A DNA stretch of 64,000 bases from Tubiluchus corallicola. Lineage: Eukaryota; Priapulida; Priapulimorpha; Priapulimorphida; Tubiluchidae. The position numbers were made by a program, and so were the translations under genes. A model generated the notes under the pieces. It was not told the DNA's origin and did not search any database. It saw only the letters and a program-made list of their open reading frames with translations. The DNA is taken from assembly GCA_030141605.1 (NCBI GenBank), contig JAQGDQ010000653.1:49900-113899 (forward strand). Direction: 5' to 3'. Shown piece after piece: positions 49,906-62,185 of this stretch (positions are counted from its first letter, which is position 1; each line of letters begins with the position of its first letter).

Positions 49906-50668
49906 TTGCAATTTTTAGTAATTGCTGTAACTTTAACAGCATCTGTACTCAACTCACTCATAGGTTAGCAAGTTGTGTTGCAAATAGATGAATGTTTATG
50001 TTAGAGAGACATAACCCTCAGTTTTTTTATCTCTGAGTGCTTACATCTATAATGTCACATGTTTTCTGTTTAATATAATTTTTTAATCTTATCAGAACTT
50101 CAGGTGCAGATAGTACGTTGTGCATTACGTCACTTATTGTAGTTTTATGACACTCGAACAGTGAATTACCTATGAAAATACAGTTGTTGTATATGGCCCG
50201 TTTAAATAAAATTATCACAAAAAATTCTCATATCTATTTTTAGCGTTGTACTAATTTCTTTATCCTATTTCCACAGATCTGCCTGATCAATTCATATACT
50301 TGATTATTTACATAATTCCCACACTCATAGATTTTAGCAGTGCTAGAACAAATTCTAGCAGTGCCTTTATTAAAATTTAATACCTGCAAATATCACATAG
50401 CACAAGGGTTCTACTTTTGACAAAATCACAAAACACGTGAAAGTTGTGTACGTCATATACACTCTATACTAGTATATTGGTATGTAATTAAGAGTCAAAA
50501 GTTTGAGGTGACATAATGAGTTTTAAACTATTGAATTTCCTTGAGGAAATAGCAAGAAAAATGGTTTAAAATACAGTAAAATGCTTTGGCGGCCGGGGAT
50601 CCGCCCCTGACCCTCTAGCTGCTTTTTCATTGGGCCCACCCTTTCTCTAAAGGCTGTATCCGCCCCTG

Positions 50669-51881
50669 ATAATAAATCAAAAATAATATAATTATGTTTA
50701 ATTTAATGTTTTTTCTAATGCATTTTTAATCTATATAATTTTGTCCCAGCTGTATGTTGTGCACATATAGGCCTAATTACGTACGTTCTTCCGTACGTTT
50801 TAATGTTTGTTTAATATCCTTTAATGTATGCGATTCTTTGTGTCTTTGATGACATGTTTATTATGTATATGCAAAATAAATATTTTCATTGCATTTTATT
50901 CTTCTTTTTAATGATTTAATGTAGGTAATTTTAGTGCTTATTTGATGAGTGTATATCTTTGTGTATGTACAATTATTTTTGCAGTGTATTTTAATGTTTT
51001 TCTAAATATATTTTAATATATGTCATTTCTGGCGCCGTTTCCTATCTGCCTCTTGACTCCATCTTAGTTAATACTCTATATATATGTGGCATGCATATCT
51101 ATTACACGAGTTAAGTAATTATGCTATTTGTATTATTGTCATTACCATCATCGTTTTGGTAATTAGTGTGCTTGTGCATATACATTTTATTGTATACGAT
51201 GTCTATAATCATTATTTTTATGGCAACTATATATATATATAGTGTCACACATCTTTTGTAGGTCCTCTACAGTGTACACTTTCTAATTTATCGTGATTCC
51301 TCGCACTACAATGTTTCCTCACAACAGTGAACAAGAATTAAAAACTGACATTATAAATGCATAATATTATATTGCTTTTCTACAGTTCACATTTAAGTAT
51401 TTTCCAATACATTTAATTACATTTATTTGGTTTGAAGCTTTTTTGCATACACTAGAAATACGTTTATCAAAATTTAAAAGGTAAGCAATCTTAATTTGAA
51501 CAGGAATGTGAGTATGACGTGTATTGTCATCTGCATAATTGTAGAAGAACTTGTTTTTTTTTGCAAAATTTAAGTTATCGTTAAGAAAGACAAGATCAAT
51601 AATACAGGCTTGAGACAGGCTAATACTCCTTTAGAATGGGTATGGATTAAATAAGATTTTAAAGGTACCTAACCAACTACTTCCACAAATAGTCAAAGAC
51701 AAGAACTACTTCATAATGAATTCACTTTCCCATAAATGCTTATCAATATAAGACCCTATATCCTAGTACATTTATGTAAAGATACTATTGGCCTGTATAT
51801 TAACAACGATCTTGAGAATGCACTGATGGTAATTGTAAGCCGTTTCCATTTTCAATGACAATGTCACAGCATGTACTCTAA
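50669..51881. other. No gene recognised; 3' flank of the dioxygenase gene
   Basis: AT-rich, with an ATATAT run near 51230. A TTTATT at 51422-51427 (AATAAA on the minus strand) is a possible poly(A) signal for the dioxygenase gene. The left part may be the 3' end of the LINE fragment split by the hAT insertion, but this is unproven. Confidence 0.45.
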
Positions 51882-54800
51882 CTAGTAAAAGTTATTCTTC
51901 AGTTTTTCATTAAAGTAATCAACAATGTTAATTGGTGGATATTTCTTGGACCCATCTATTGGCTCCACCACAGTGTCGTTGTCTGGAAAAACGAAATATA
52001 TGATCGACTGGCGATGTTTGGTGCGATTGGCTTCGTCTGGCAATGCTACTCGATGAGGCTGAAACACAAGCAGCTTTCATCAGAAAGATAACATCATCAT
52101 TAACGTTATATGAGTATCGAATCTTGTTAGCAATGCAAAAATGATTCTAGAAAAATCAGCCATCCAGTTAAAAATAACTTGCCAAAATACAAATTCTTGA
52201 AACAGGAACGTATAGGGCAATGATTTTTAAGGAGCCATGGGTGAATCAGCATTCTGGTGAAAATAATTCAAACAAAACCACTTGGCTGCTTATTAATTAA
52301 ATAGGTCAGATTACCAGAAGGGCTCAGTGGCTTGCCTTTCAAAATCAGTTTCAAATAATAACTGCAACTGTGATTCTGATGATGATCTGACTGTGACTGA
52401 CCTCTGATGGTGTAATGATGATGTTTTTCATTGGCCTGGCGGAAAACCTAGTTTATCTGAACCTATTTGATCGTTGCATGTGACATTGGTGAGTTTATTG
52501 AGCAAAACTGATGAAGTATGACACCAACTATTGCTAAGTTTACTTTTTGCAAAGCTATCGCATTGGTTAGATTATATTATTGGCCATGAGGCAAAATTTT
52601 GCTGACTAAAACAGTTTGGCTTTTCGTCTCTAGTCAAGAGTGTATCATTGCTTTAGACAAAACTTTACTTAGCAGTCAAACAAAATCTGACATTTCATTA
52701 GTAATTTAAGTTATGAATAATACTTGATCGTATTAGAGTTAAACATGTTCTTCAGCTCTAAGCTGACACGAATTTTGTTTATCTAAAGGGTTGTGTTTCA
52801 ACATTGCTGGGTAAATATAGGACGTTTGATGAAGTAAGACATAGCAGAATATAAACAAAAAAAACGTTGTTACCCCTGAAACTGTTGTCAATAGTTATAC
52901 ATCTATAAAAAATATTATATTTTTCAAACTATGTGATTAAACATGATGAAGGTAAATTTAAAATTTTGTGCTCTAGTAAGATTGTTAACAAAGGAATTAC
53001 AAATCCATTTCATTGTTCACTATATGCTAGATTTGCTTCTGCAATTCTTGCAAATTATTAAATGAAAATTCTTATAATTGTGGAGTCATAAATTTTGAAA
53101 ATATAAAAAATTTGAATGATAAACTTTGGAATTCAACTCCAACTTCAAATTTTGAAAAATAGCCTAAGTATTTAAAGATGTACAACTACTGACAATGATT
53201 ACAAGGACTAGTCGAAACGTTTTGTCTATAACACAGAAATTTTAAAACCATCAAGTTAAGAAAATTCTTGTGACAAAATGTTATAAAGCTGGCATTTTAC
53301 TTTCATTCTAATAAACTGTAAAATAGCTGTGAAGAAATTGAATGCATTTGAGAATGAAGATTAAAACATTCAGGTAGAGTGATTTTGCATGCTCAGGGAA
53401 TCTTTGTCCAAACTTAGGAACCCAGCATTAAATTCATAATCATACCGTAGTTTTAATTCTATCAGCTGTCCATCTTTGAATCATATCAGCCATGTGCAGT
53501 ACAACAGCTCCATCTTTCGGCGGTACTTTAGCAAAGCGACCATCTTCTAGCTTTGTCTGTGATTTAAAAAAATTGTTATTAATTTTTTGCATTGAATAAG
53601 TTAAATATAGACACCAGGAAAATATCACAATCAAAAATGTGAGCTATAACACACACACAACATTGCTTTAACATAATAACAATTAGACTTTTCTTTTGAG
53701 TTCATAAGAATCATCATAGTCTATAAACTGACCTAGTGGTATGTTAATGACTCCTACAATCTTACCTCCAGTCCACCTGCATCATCTTGAAATACAAAAG
53801 TTATAGTTCCCCAGTCACTATGTAATGCACATCTTTGCTGTTTCTCGGGCAGGGTTGCTGGAAAAAAGATGTATCTAAGTGAACAATTTAGCACATTAAC
53901 ACTTGATAAGTTTAGTTGGAAAATATTTATTTAGCGTGGGATAATAAATAGGAGTAAAGGATTTCCTGGCATTTATAACAACTTATCAACTTAGTAAACA
54001 ACGTTGTTTGTTCAGCATAATGTTAACCTTTGTCTCGAAGACACACTTCAAAAAAGTTCAAAATATTTCAGTAACAGCAGTAGTACTGACTCGCTCACTT
54101 CACCATGAGTGTTAGCTAACAACTCATTGTGTTTAGCTTTTAATTATCATATTGGGTAAAAAGCAGTACAACAGCTAAAGAGCAATTTGTACATAACTGA
54201 CAGCTAAGCCACATAACTGTAAGTGAGGCAATACTGTATGTTCTCTAACAAGTGTATGAATTTCCTTTAAAGTCTTTCGGGAAGTTGAGCTTATTTTAAT
54301 ACTTGGGAAAAATGTTAGAAAGTTTCAGCAATAAAATTGTGATAAGCACCTCTTGTAATTAGTAAAATCAATTTAGTGTCGTGATCACTTCACACTTGGG
54401 CGCGTTCATTTTAGACAAAAAATGGCGTCATCCTGTCTCCGTGCAAAATAAACACTTATCCCGCCAGATGCTTAGAATCTTTTTTAACTCTTTGAGCGAA
54501 CTCTACAAACTAAGCAACCCACCTGGTACCTACTAAGTGCTCGCAAGTTTACATGCGTATCTAAAGGTCAACAAAAATCTGTAAAATTAATTATTTACAC
54601 ATTTTAAGGTCTAATCCTGTTGATCGAATGACAAATTTCTAGATAAACACAGTTAAGCGCAACACTAAAATAATAGAACTTCTAAGCAAACTGTGGAAAT
54701 TTGCAACGCTTACCTTACACTGCTTGCTTTCACGGCATTCTCGCTGCCCTGCATACACCAGCTTACATCATTTTTTTGAAATACGCCGGCATCAACGTTC

Positions 54801-57142
54801 GTTTTGCGAGAGATAAGAAATATTTAAATTTCTAATAATTTTTTAAGCAAAATATTCTATGCGCATATTCTGTAATGCGATTTCAATATTTCTAATTGTA
54901 CATTAAAATCCAATAAATGTTGTCCGAGATTTGGCTCTTCCTTTAAGAACCCAACTTATTTAAAGCATGAAAAGCAAATCACGTGCCATTGGGGCAACAT
55001 GTTCCAAATCCTACTGCTTTTCAGTGTCGAGGCTTCACAGTGACTCTTCCTACATTAATACTATGTTAGTGCTAAATTTCATTTGCTTTTAATTGGCTTT
55101 TGAGACATTATACAAAGGCCAAGGTTTACAATTCTCGCACATAAGAAATTAGTTCGTGAAACGTATTAGTGTTAGGGTTAGGGTTGGGGCTTGGGTTAGG
55201 GTTAGGGTTATGGTATTTAAATTGTGTGGGGAATTGTAGATGCCTTCAACATCAAATTGAAGGTCAAATATATCAACTGCTGTGCCAGTACTACCACTTA
55301 TATGTTCAAACCAATTCCTGTCTTTTCTTTTTCAAAGCATTCGTTTTCAGATCATCAAGTACAGAATACTCAAGTCATTATAAGTTAACCATTTAATAAA
55401 GAGAACCTTTTCAGGTAATACTCACCATAAGGTTCAGTTATCGCAGGATACATGCACGATTTGAGACAAGGATAATGAGTCGTCCTGGGATTTTTGTGAG
55501 CTTTGTTAAAAAAATCACGGTCCTAGTAGTATAACAAAATCACGTTACAATTATGATACTACAAACAAGCTAGAATTCATTTTTTACAAGCACAATTCTA
55601 TCTAAAACAGTACATTTATATACAACAGTTTACAGTTACCTTTAATCCAAGACCTACTGCAATACTTCGGAACACTTTGCTGGTTAACTTTTCACACAAA
55701 TCATGGAATTCTTGGAGAGCTGGTTTTAAGTCAGGAACGTTTTCGTTGGGATACTCCTGTAAAGTAAATGTAGTAAATTCTTTTTATATTACACTATCCT
55801 TCCTCCAACAGTTAAACATCCCGAATTCCGATACTTGATAAAAGATGAAAGATGGTCAGTTTTTTCTAATCGGAAAAAGAAAATAAATAAAGTCTACGTA
55901 CGTCTATTTTTGATAAGAAAAATATTGTTAATTTGAAACAAAAATAACATCAAAACGAGAGTTTACCATTTCTGGCTTTCTACGATCTTGCCACGCCTCT
56001 ACCAAGTCTGGAGGATTTGAACCTTCGAGTCTGTTATAGATAACAAAAAAATAAATTTTACTCGACATCCAATGCAAAAAATTACTCATGGGTAGTCATG
56101 AAAAGTAGTACGTTAGATGTTATAATGTTTGTAGTATTTAACTCATTTTGGCTTTCCTTTTTAATAATTTTTACAGCAGAAATAACAGTAATCATTGAAA
56201 TAACTTAGCGAGAAGGGCGCTTATAATTATGCTTTTTGGCGCGCTAGTTAGCAAAGCTGTTTGATGGCCTAATAATTTTTTTACGTAGGGACTCAAAATA
56301 TGTGTTTGCTACAAAATTCACAGTGATCTAGATGTTTTGCATTTATTATTCATTTATTATCACTTATTTTATTATATTATTTATTTTACTTCTTCATTAA
56401 GTTCCAAAGCTAACTTACACTTGTAGACCAAGTCTCTGATACCCGCAAATATTCATTTGACTTGCAAACTGATTTTTAATGTCCACAGGTAGATCAAAGA
56501 ATTTCTTTGATGAAGCCATTAATTTGTGAATCTGAAAATATTGAAAATTTCTCATAACAGACTACATTAGTATTCAGGAAAGTTCAGCCCGTACTAAAAA
56601 CTGTAATTAGCGAATTCGCAAGTTTTCATTTGTAATCATAATGGCGGTTTCATCTGCAATACAAACAATTTCGGCAGGAGAGTGTAGAAGTATTCAAATG
56701 TTGAAGCAATTATCTTTGCTATGCATAATCTTGAAATAATAAGCTGAGTTCCTATTTTGCGACAACAATCAGGGGTGTCGTTCATTTTCTTACATCGAGA
56801 TTCTGCAAGCAGAGATTCGGCGGCACTTAATGATTAACGTTTAAAGCGTTCTCTGACGGTCGCCCAACCATTTGCCAGTCACACTCAACCGCTTAGGCCC
56901 AGCCACAAACCTTGGCACTTACAGCTTCCTTTCTGTCTAGCTTGTAAATGCTGAACTTTATAAAATAGCTACGTATGCACCTTATCTTCAGGAATACCAT
57001 GGTTAATCAGGTGCACACATCCAACTGTGGTTATTCCTTCCATGAGTTGCTTTGCGATCCTCTCTTCATTTTCATCTGCACTTAAGCCTTCCTTCTCTCC
57101 TAAATCGACAACTAGTACATCCAGCGTGACACTATCAGGCAT
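51882..57142 (-). CDS. 2-oxoglutarate/Fe(II) dioxygenase, isopenicillin-N-synthase-like, eight exons (310 aa)
   Basis: Exons on the minus strand: 57142-56981, 56531-56419, 56030-55967, 55756-55640, 55522-55426, 53857-53766, 53556-53446 and 52058-51882. All introns are GT..AG and phases join without a break to 310 codons. The start is the first ATG after an in-frame stop. An N-terminal DIOX_N domain (residues 8-90, VGCVHLINHGI) precedes the double-stranded beta-helix. The iron ligands are all present: His197 and Asp199 (HSDWGTIT) and His254 (PHRV). The 2-oxoglutarate anchor is Arg268-x-Ser270 (RQS). GGLE and the stretch around DMIQRWTADR are family signatures. Such cytosolic oxygenases hydroxylate or cyclise small molecules using 2-oxoglutarate and O2. 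The substrate here is unknown. The family is common in plants, fungi and bacteria and less so in animals, but splice structure shows this is a host gene. TTAGGG-type repeats lie in intron 5. Confidence 0.92.
55171..55212 (+). repeat. Interstitial telomere-type (TTAGGG) tract
   Basis: Seven hexamers, four perfect TTAGGG and three variants (TTGGGG, CTTGGG, TTATGG), inside intron 5 of the dioxygenase gene. It is too short to be a telomere. Confidence 0.85.
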
Positions 57143-58290
57143 TTTCAAAGTAAAACTTATTCTGGATTCCAAAAGTTACAGTAAGTTAATTTTACTACTT
57201 TGGCAAGTTCACTGTTACACGCTAGCAAGTTTCCTGGCGAATATGCAGCGGAGAGTACGCCTGCCGTGAGACTAGCTTTCCTTTTAATAGCAGCAGCAGC
57301 TCAAAATTTATGCGTCCCAATTTATTCAAGGACGCATGCATGCATACAGACTTCGAAGCATGAAACGCCAATAAGTAAGCTTTGGATGTACTAAGCACAC
57401 ACAAACATAGGGACAAAGGTACTAATAACTTCTGGACTTCCATTTATATGTTTACAAGCTTGTTGTCAGAGTCAATGCTACGCGATGCTGGCGCTGTTGT
57501 TGTTGCTATGCTGTTGCTGCTGCTATCACCGATTACCCACCGTTGATGCAACCACCAGGCACCAACGCTCATACTGCAATAATTTTATGTCAATAGTTTC
57601 ACAATAGTCTCGCCGTCTTATGTTTTGTACAAAATATTCTTATTCATTTTGAACCTCCAATGTGCAAAATATTCATATTATTTCTAAACCAAACGTATTC
57701 TGTTACAAGAGAATTAGGCCTAAGCTTTTTCGCTAAACCACACCTCCACCACACCCCTCGATCCACGACGTAATCCACTTTCCGCCCTCATAAAAATAAA
57801 TCCAGGTGCTTCGCAGTATGTCTTAATAACAATTTCTCAAATGCGCGATAGATGGAGCCACGATACTATGAGTTGCTACTATGCTCCGAATACGGACATC
57901 GAAATACATGTATTGTATTGGTAAATTGTTCTGTTTAATGAACTGGCGTCTTTGGACCTTTGGACTAACATCCCGATTGCCACCTGAATTTCTGGAAGTA
58001 GCAACTGTACTTAGTAAACACGCTTTGGACCTATTATCTCAACAAAATGGCTTATGGTCTGCTGCACAGTCTGCACTGTAATTCCTGCTAGTTTTGGATC
58101 ATTTAATACAATGTGGGGCAAGCAAGGATCCAGCAAACAACAACAGAATCTGCTCGATGTACCCATGATTGTGTCGGTACTGAAAGGTCATTATAAACGA
58201 TGGTGCGCTAATAAACTAGGCCGCAAAGGTGGTGTGACTCACTAATGTAGTTTAATGCCACGTAAAATATTTTAGGTTTGATTTACAGGA
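57143..58290. other. 5' flank of the dioxygenase gene; no other gene recognised
   Basis: Should hold the dioxygenase promoter. No TATA box was assigned. Short frames at 57881-58245 lack recognisable domains. A GTTGTTGTTG/CTGCTGCTG stretch lies near 57495-57520. Confidence 0.45.
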
Positions 58291-58298
58291 ATTACATC

Positions 58299-58535
<237 letters not shown>

Positions 58536-59659
58536 CTCTCCCCTATTTCTAGAAACACTTCAAGCAGTAAAGGAGCCAGAATTGCACAGACTTTGGTTAA
58601 AAAAAAAGTGGAACTATTCTGGGAGTCATGGCATGACGCGTAGCTCCAAACCTTCTGTAAAAATTCAATTGCGTGAAATTTCACAATAGCATGTACTCAA
58701 ATAGGCCTGCTACATACATTGCACTCGTACACCTATAATTAATACATTACGTAAACTGCTCTTGTATGTCTATAAGCTGTAACAAGATTTGCACATACGG
58801 GGCGACATAATGCTAACAATGGTAATTTGTTACATCACATTGTCTTGCAAAGTGGCTTTGATTTTAATATATGCTTAACAATATTAGGCAGAACAGCTTG
58901 TTAAGCAGCTACTGCATTGGTTAATAAAAGGCAGGAATGCCCATTGATATTCTGTGCCAATATTTCCTAATTGCTAGCAAATTATTCGATGCAGCCTGCA
59001 ACTAACAATCCAATCAGGCGCTGCAACACTAACGAAACCAATTTAAGTCCAATTTCATTGTCGCCAATATCGAGATTTGGCTGTTCGATACAAGCTTCCT
59101 TCTTATAGTGTAGATTGCATGTAAAACAAAAGCCAGTAAAATTGCGTCAAATATTGATCGGAAATAAAGAATCGATGAGCGTTTATTTCGGCAGGAAGTT
59201 TTTAGATATATCGTGCAAACAAGTGCTACAATTGGTGAAAAACAGTTTTCTTCGCAGCTTTCAATGTATTTCAACGAATGTGGGGCTAACATTCACAGCT
59301 GCTTTCAAATTACATTTTATTTCAAGCATATTGTTTCAAATTATGTAAACTAAATTTAAAATTTTTAGTTCATGCAGCCTCTAAGTCGAAGTCATAAAAA
59401 TGATGTATGCACAACAGCACTATGCGAAACTGAAGTAGCATGCCGTATCAGGAAAAACTGTTAGGGCTGGTTGCATATTAGATTTTCATACGGCTAGACA
59501 AGAATCTTGTAAGACGTTGGAGTTCTAGACATTTCTTATACCATTGCCAACATCAAAATTAATGATGTTAGTTCGATATTTATTGGATCTTTTGTCACAT
59601 TGTAAACATCGCTCTATCACTACCAAAGAAAATACAGCAGAAATTACAAAATCTGCGCT
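58536..59659. other. No gene recognised
   Basis: AT-rich, with no supported feature. Confidence 0.5.
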
Positions 59660-59685
59660 TATATATATATATATATATATATATA
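59660..59685. repeat. (TA)n microsatellite
   Basis: About 13 TA units. Confidence 0.95.
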
Positions 59686-60044
59686 GTTTTTTGTAAACCA
59701 TAAAGTTTTTTGTAAATAATACAGTCCACGTGAAATTATATTCTGTAAGAGAAATTCGTACAGAATAGTACAAACACATGTAAGTTTATCAAAGTATGCG
59801 AAGCGTGCTAAATAACATAATATATAACGCACTTTTGCAATTATCACATTAGCTGTAGACAGACAGTGAACAGTTTACTTAACAATACATGCGAAAATAA
59901 ATAATGAAAAATTTCGACTCGAGCTGAGAAAAAAGGTAAAAAGAGCCATAATTATAGTGTTAGGAACTTTCAAACATTTTTAACACTTGATGAATTTCCA
60001 GCAAACCGATTTCAAGTGGAGTAGCCTAGGTTCTACATCAAAAA

Positions 60045-60420
60045 TTAGCTCAGATATAGTACTGCGTGTTGGCGAATACAGTTCACTATACTAACACTTA
60101 GGAGGCATACGAAAAGCACATGGTTTTCGTCTTGAATGCCAAGTCCACACTCATGCGTCCTTCTCTCTCGTGGAATTCTCGACCATCTTCCTGTTTCTAC
60201 TTTCAACCTGTGCGAAGACAATAATAAGCGAATGGTACTGATGCGGGCAAATTCAGCCACACCAGCGTCTCGTGATATATTTGGGGCTGCTTCAAATCTG
60301 GGTTACAACGCACATACTGGGTATATCTAGCAGACTGCTTATTTCTTACATAAGCCCGAATATCACTGAAATCTTGTTTAATTAAATTTAAATTGTCAAT
60401 TACTAATAAGTTATTAATAT
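60045..60420 (-). pseudogene. LINE C-terminal fragment
   Basis: The minus strand reads ARYTQYVRCNPDLKQ, then in the next frame EFARISTIRLLLSSHRLKVETGRW and IPRERRTHECG, ending IQDENHVLFVC. Arg/Ser-His-x-Leu-x-x-Glu-x-Gly followed by a basic PRERR and DE-H is the conserved C-terminal region of several non-LTR retrotransposon polyproteins. A frameshift is present and RT is absent. Confidence 0.65.
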
Positions 60421-60879
60421 ACCTAGACATAGGTGTCCTAGCTTGACGACACAAATTGAGTGAAAAACCTAAATAAAGCATGTGAACATTTTTTATTCTA
60501 GCCCGACAGGATGGCATGTCTACTTCAGTAAGACGTATGCTTCAATAAGATTGTTATATACATTAATTACAACTTGTTTCAACCCGTAAAAGTTGAATTC
60601 CAATTTAAGTAAAAGTTAGTTGTACCTGCAAAAGCTTGAAAACCATTTTTTTATTTTTGCTCTCTTTCCTATTAAAACCAGTACTATAGGCGGGCAATGA
60701 ATTTTCACTTACAAAAAAAACGATTGAGTTTTTTCAGCCTAGTTTGAGAAATTCTTTGTTAAAGTCTTTCAGATTATAGAAGTAATTAATGAGAAGCTCA
60801 TAACTTGACATTATTTTTGCCATTCCCTCGATACAAGATGTCTTCTCTTAGCACAGATATCGGTTAATATTAAAAACGA
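60421..60879. other. No gene recognised
   Basis: AT-rich, with no supported feature. Confidence 0.5.
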
Positions 60880-61060
60880 CTGTCTGTCTGTTCGCCCGTT
60901 CGTCTGTCCGCCTGTTTGCCTGCCTGCCTGACTGTCCCTGTCTGTCTGTCCGTCCGTCCGTTCATCTGTTCGTCCATCCGTCCGTCCGTCTGTCTGTCTG
61001 TTTGCTATCTGTCTGTCTGTCTGCCTGCCTGTCTGTCTGTTTGTTTCTCTCTCTCCTATT
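60880..61060. repeat. Impure (TCTG)n / (TCCG)n / (CCTG)n microsatellite
   Basis: Tetranucleotide-rich tract of TCTG, TCCG, TTCG and CCTG variants, resembling the one at 58.3-58.5 kb but more degenerate. Confidence 0.9.
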
Positions 61061-61131
61061 ATTCTTTGTCTATCTACCTATTTCTTGTTTGCTCTTTTCC
61101 CATCTTTCTTTTAACATATGTCTGCATTTTT

Positions 61132-61300
<169 letters not shown>

Positions 61301-61533
61301 TGTCTGCATTTTTTATTTATTTGTTAACACGATTAACAATACAGTGGTGGTTCCCGGATGTGTGTTGAACGTGCGAAGTTTTTTTGAGATCATCATTTCA
61401 CTTCAATAGAACAGCTATAAACTTCACAAAGAAGAAAGGGAACACGCGCGCACCACTCCGTTTGTGACTTAGTAATTATCGATCAAATTATGGGTATTTC
61501 GCAGTTAACTCGCCACTTTGTTTTCGCCTAGAA

Positions 61534-61545
61534 TGCGCATGCGCA
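61534..61545. promoter_or_regulatory. NRF1-type palindromic site
   Basis: TGCGCATGCGCA matches the NRF1 consensus (YGCGCAYGCGCR) exactly and is fully palindromic. It lies about 480 bp upstream of the candidate first coding exon at 62026, in one of the few CpG-richer stretches of the window, so a promoter here is likely. Confidence 0.55.
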
Positions 61546-62025
61546 GTAAATGTGATATTCGCAGATGCCGCGGGAATGGTTATGACATTAATCCCAATTG
61601 TTGCCTCAGTCCTGTATGTTAAGCACAGGTGTACCAACCAAGGCCTGTATTTTTATGAAGACATAATTAATCGTTCAAGTACAAATAAAAAACAATTGGT
61701 GCGAAATGGGCGTTTAAAGAATGTAGATATTTCTGACTTTGTGCGAATTTTCGCGTCTAGGAAAGAAGTTGAAAATTAGTAGAAAGTCCGAAATATTAAC
61801 ACCAGGATCTCATTTTGCACCTCTAGAGCACCATATGTATGTTAACCGTTTAATTCTTAGATTTTGAGGGCATAGATGCCTCCGTATTTTTCGAGCAGCT
61901 AAATTTTTGAAATCTATAAATTGTTATTCGTAAAGCCAAATTGATTTCAGTGCTATTTGTTTTACATAAAAGCAAAGCAGTTCGACCGCGCGGATTGCAT
62001 TTTTTGTGTTTTATCATGAGTAAAA

Positions 62026-62185
62026 ATGCGGAAAGGAAAAAACGCTTCAGCGTACGAAATGTTGCGGAATAAAGCCGTACAAGTGAATATCGGACTGGAC
62101 AATCCGGAGAGCGACGTACGCAATTCGCAAGATGCTGATTCCGGTTCCGGTTCCATGGACGCTATGCCAATGGATCCTAAAGAAG
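62026..62185 (+). CDS. Candidate first coding exon of a gene extending right of the window
   Basis: An ATG at 62026 opens 53 codons rich in Asp, Ser, Asn and Met that end at a consensus donor AAG-GTATGT (GT at 62186-62187). The exon is CpG-rich against an AT-rich background (for example GCGACGTACGC), which is usual for a first exon, and an NRF1-type site lies upstream. An 18-codon upstream reading frame begins 10 bp earlier (62016) in another frame. No downstream exon is visible to 64000, so the first intron would be at least 1.8 kb. No family is recognised. The call rests on composition and the splice site only. Confidence 0.4.

Larger units (their letters stand above)
43482..50668 (+). mobile_element. 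hAT transposon (about 7.2 kb) with nested insertions
   Basis: The left end CAGTGGCGGATTTAGGGGG (43482) and right end ATCCGCCCCTG (50668; inverse CAGGGGCGGAT) form the CAG-NGGCGGAT terminal repeat typical of many hAT elements. Inside, in the same orientation, are remnants of a DUF4371/ZMYM1-like hAT transposase (43874-45980 and 49110-49905). The original element was probably about 3.5 kb and has been enlarged by a LINE tail (about 44470-44870) and a BEL/Pao fragment (about 45981-49060). The two flanking 8-mers do not match well (GCCATAAT and ATAATAAA share only ATAAT), so either a deletion occurred or the target duplication has decayed. Confidence 0.8.

Noticed and set aside
43474-50676. 8-bp target duplication for the large hAT
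   Set aside because: GCCATAAT and ATAATAAA share only ATAAT out of register, so I do not claim a duplication.
57140-57172. Dioxygenase start at 57172
   Set aside because: That codon is TTG. The first ATG after an in-frame stop is at 57142.
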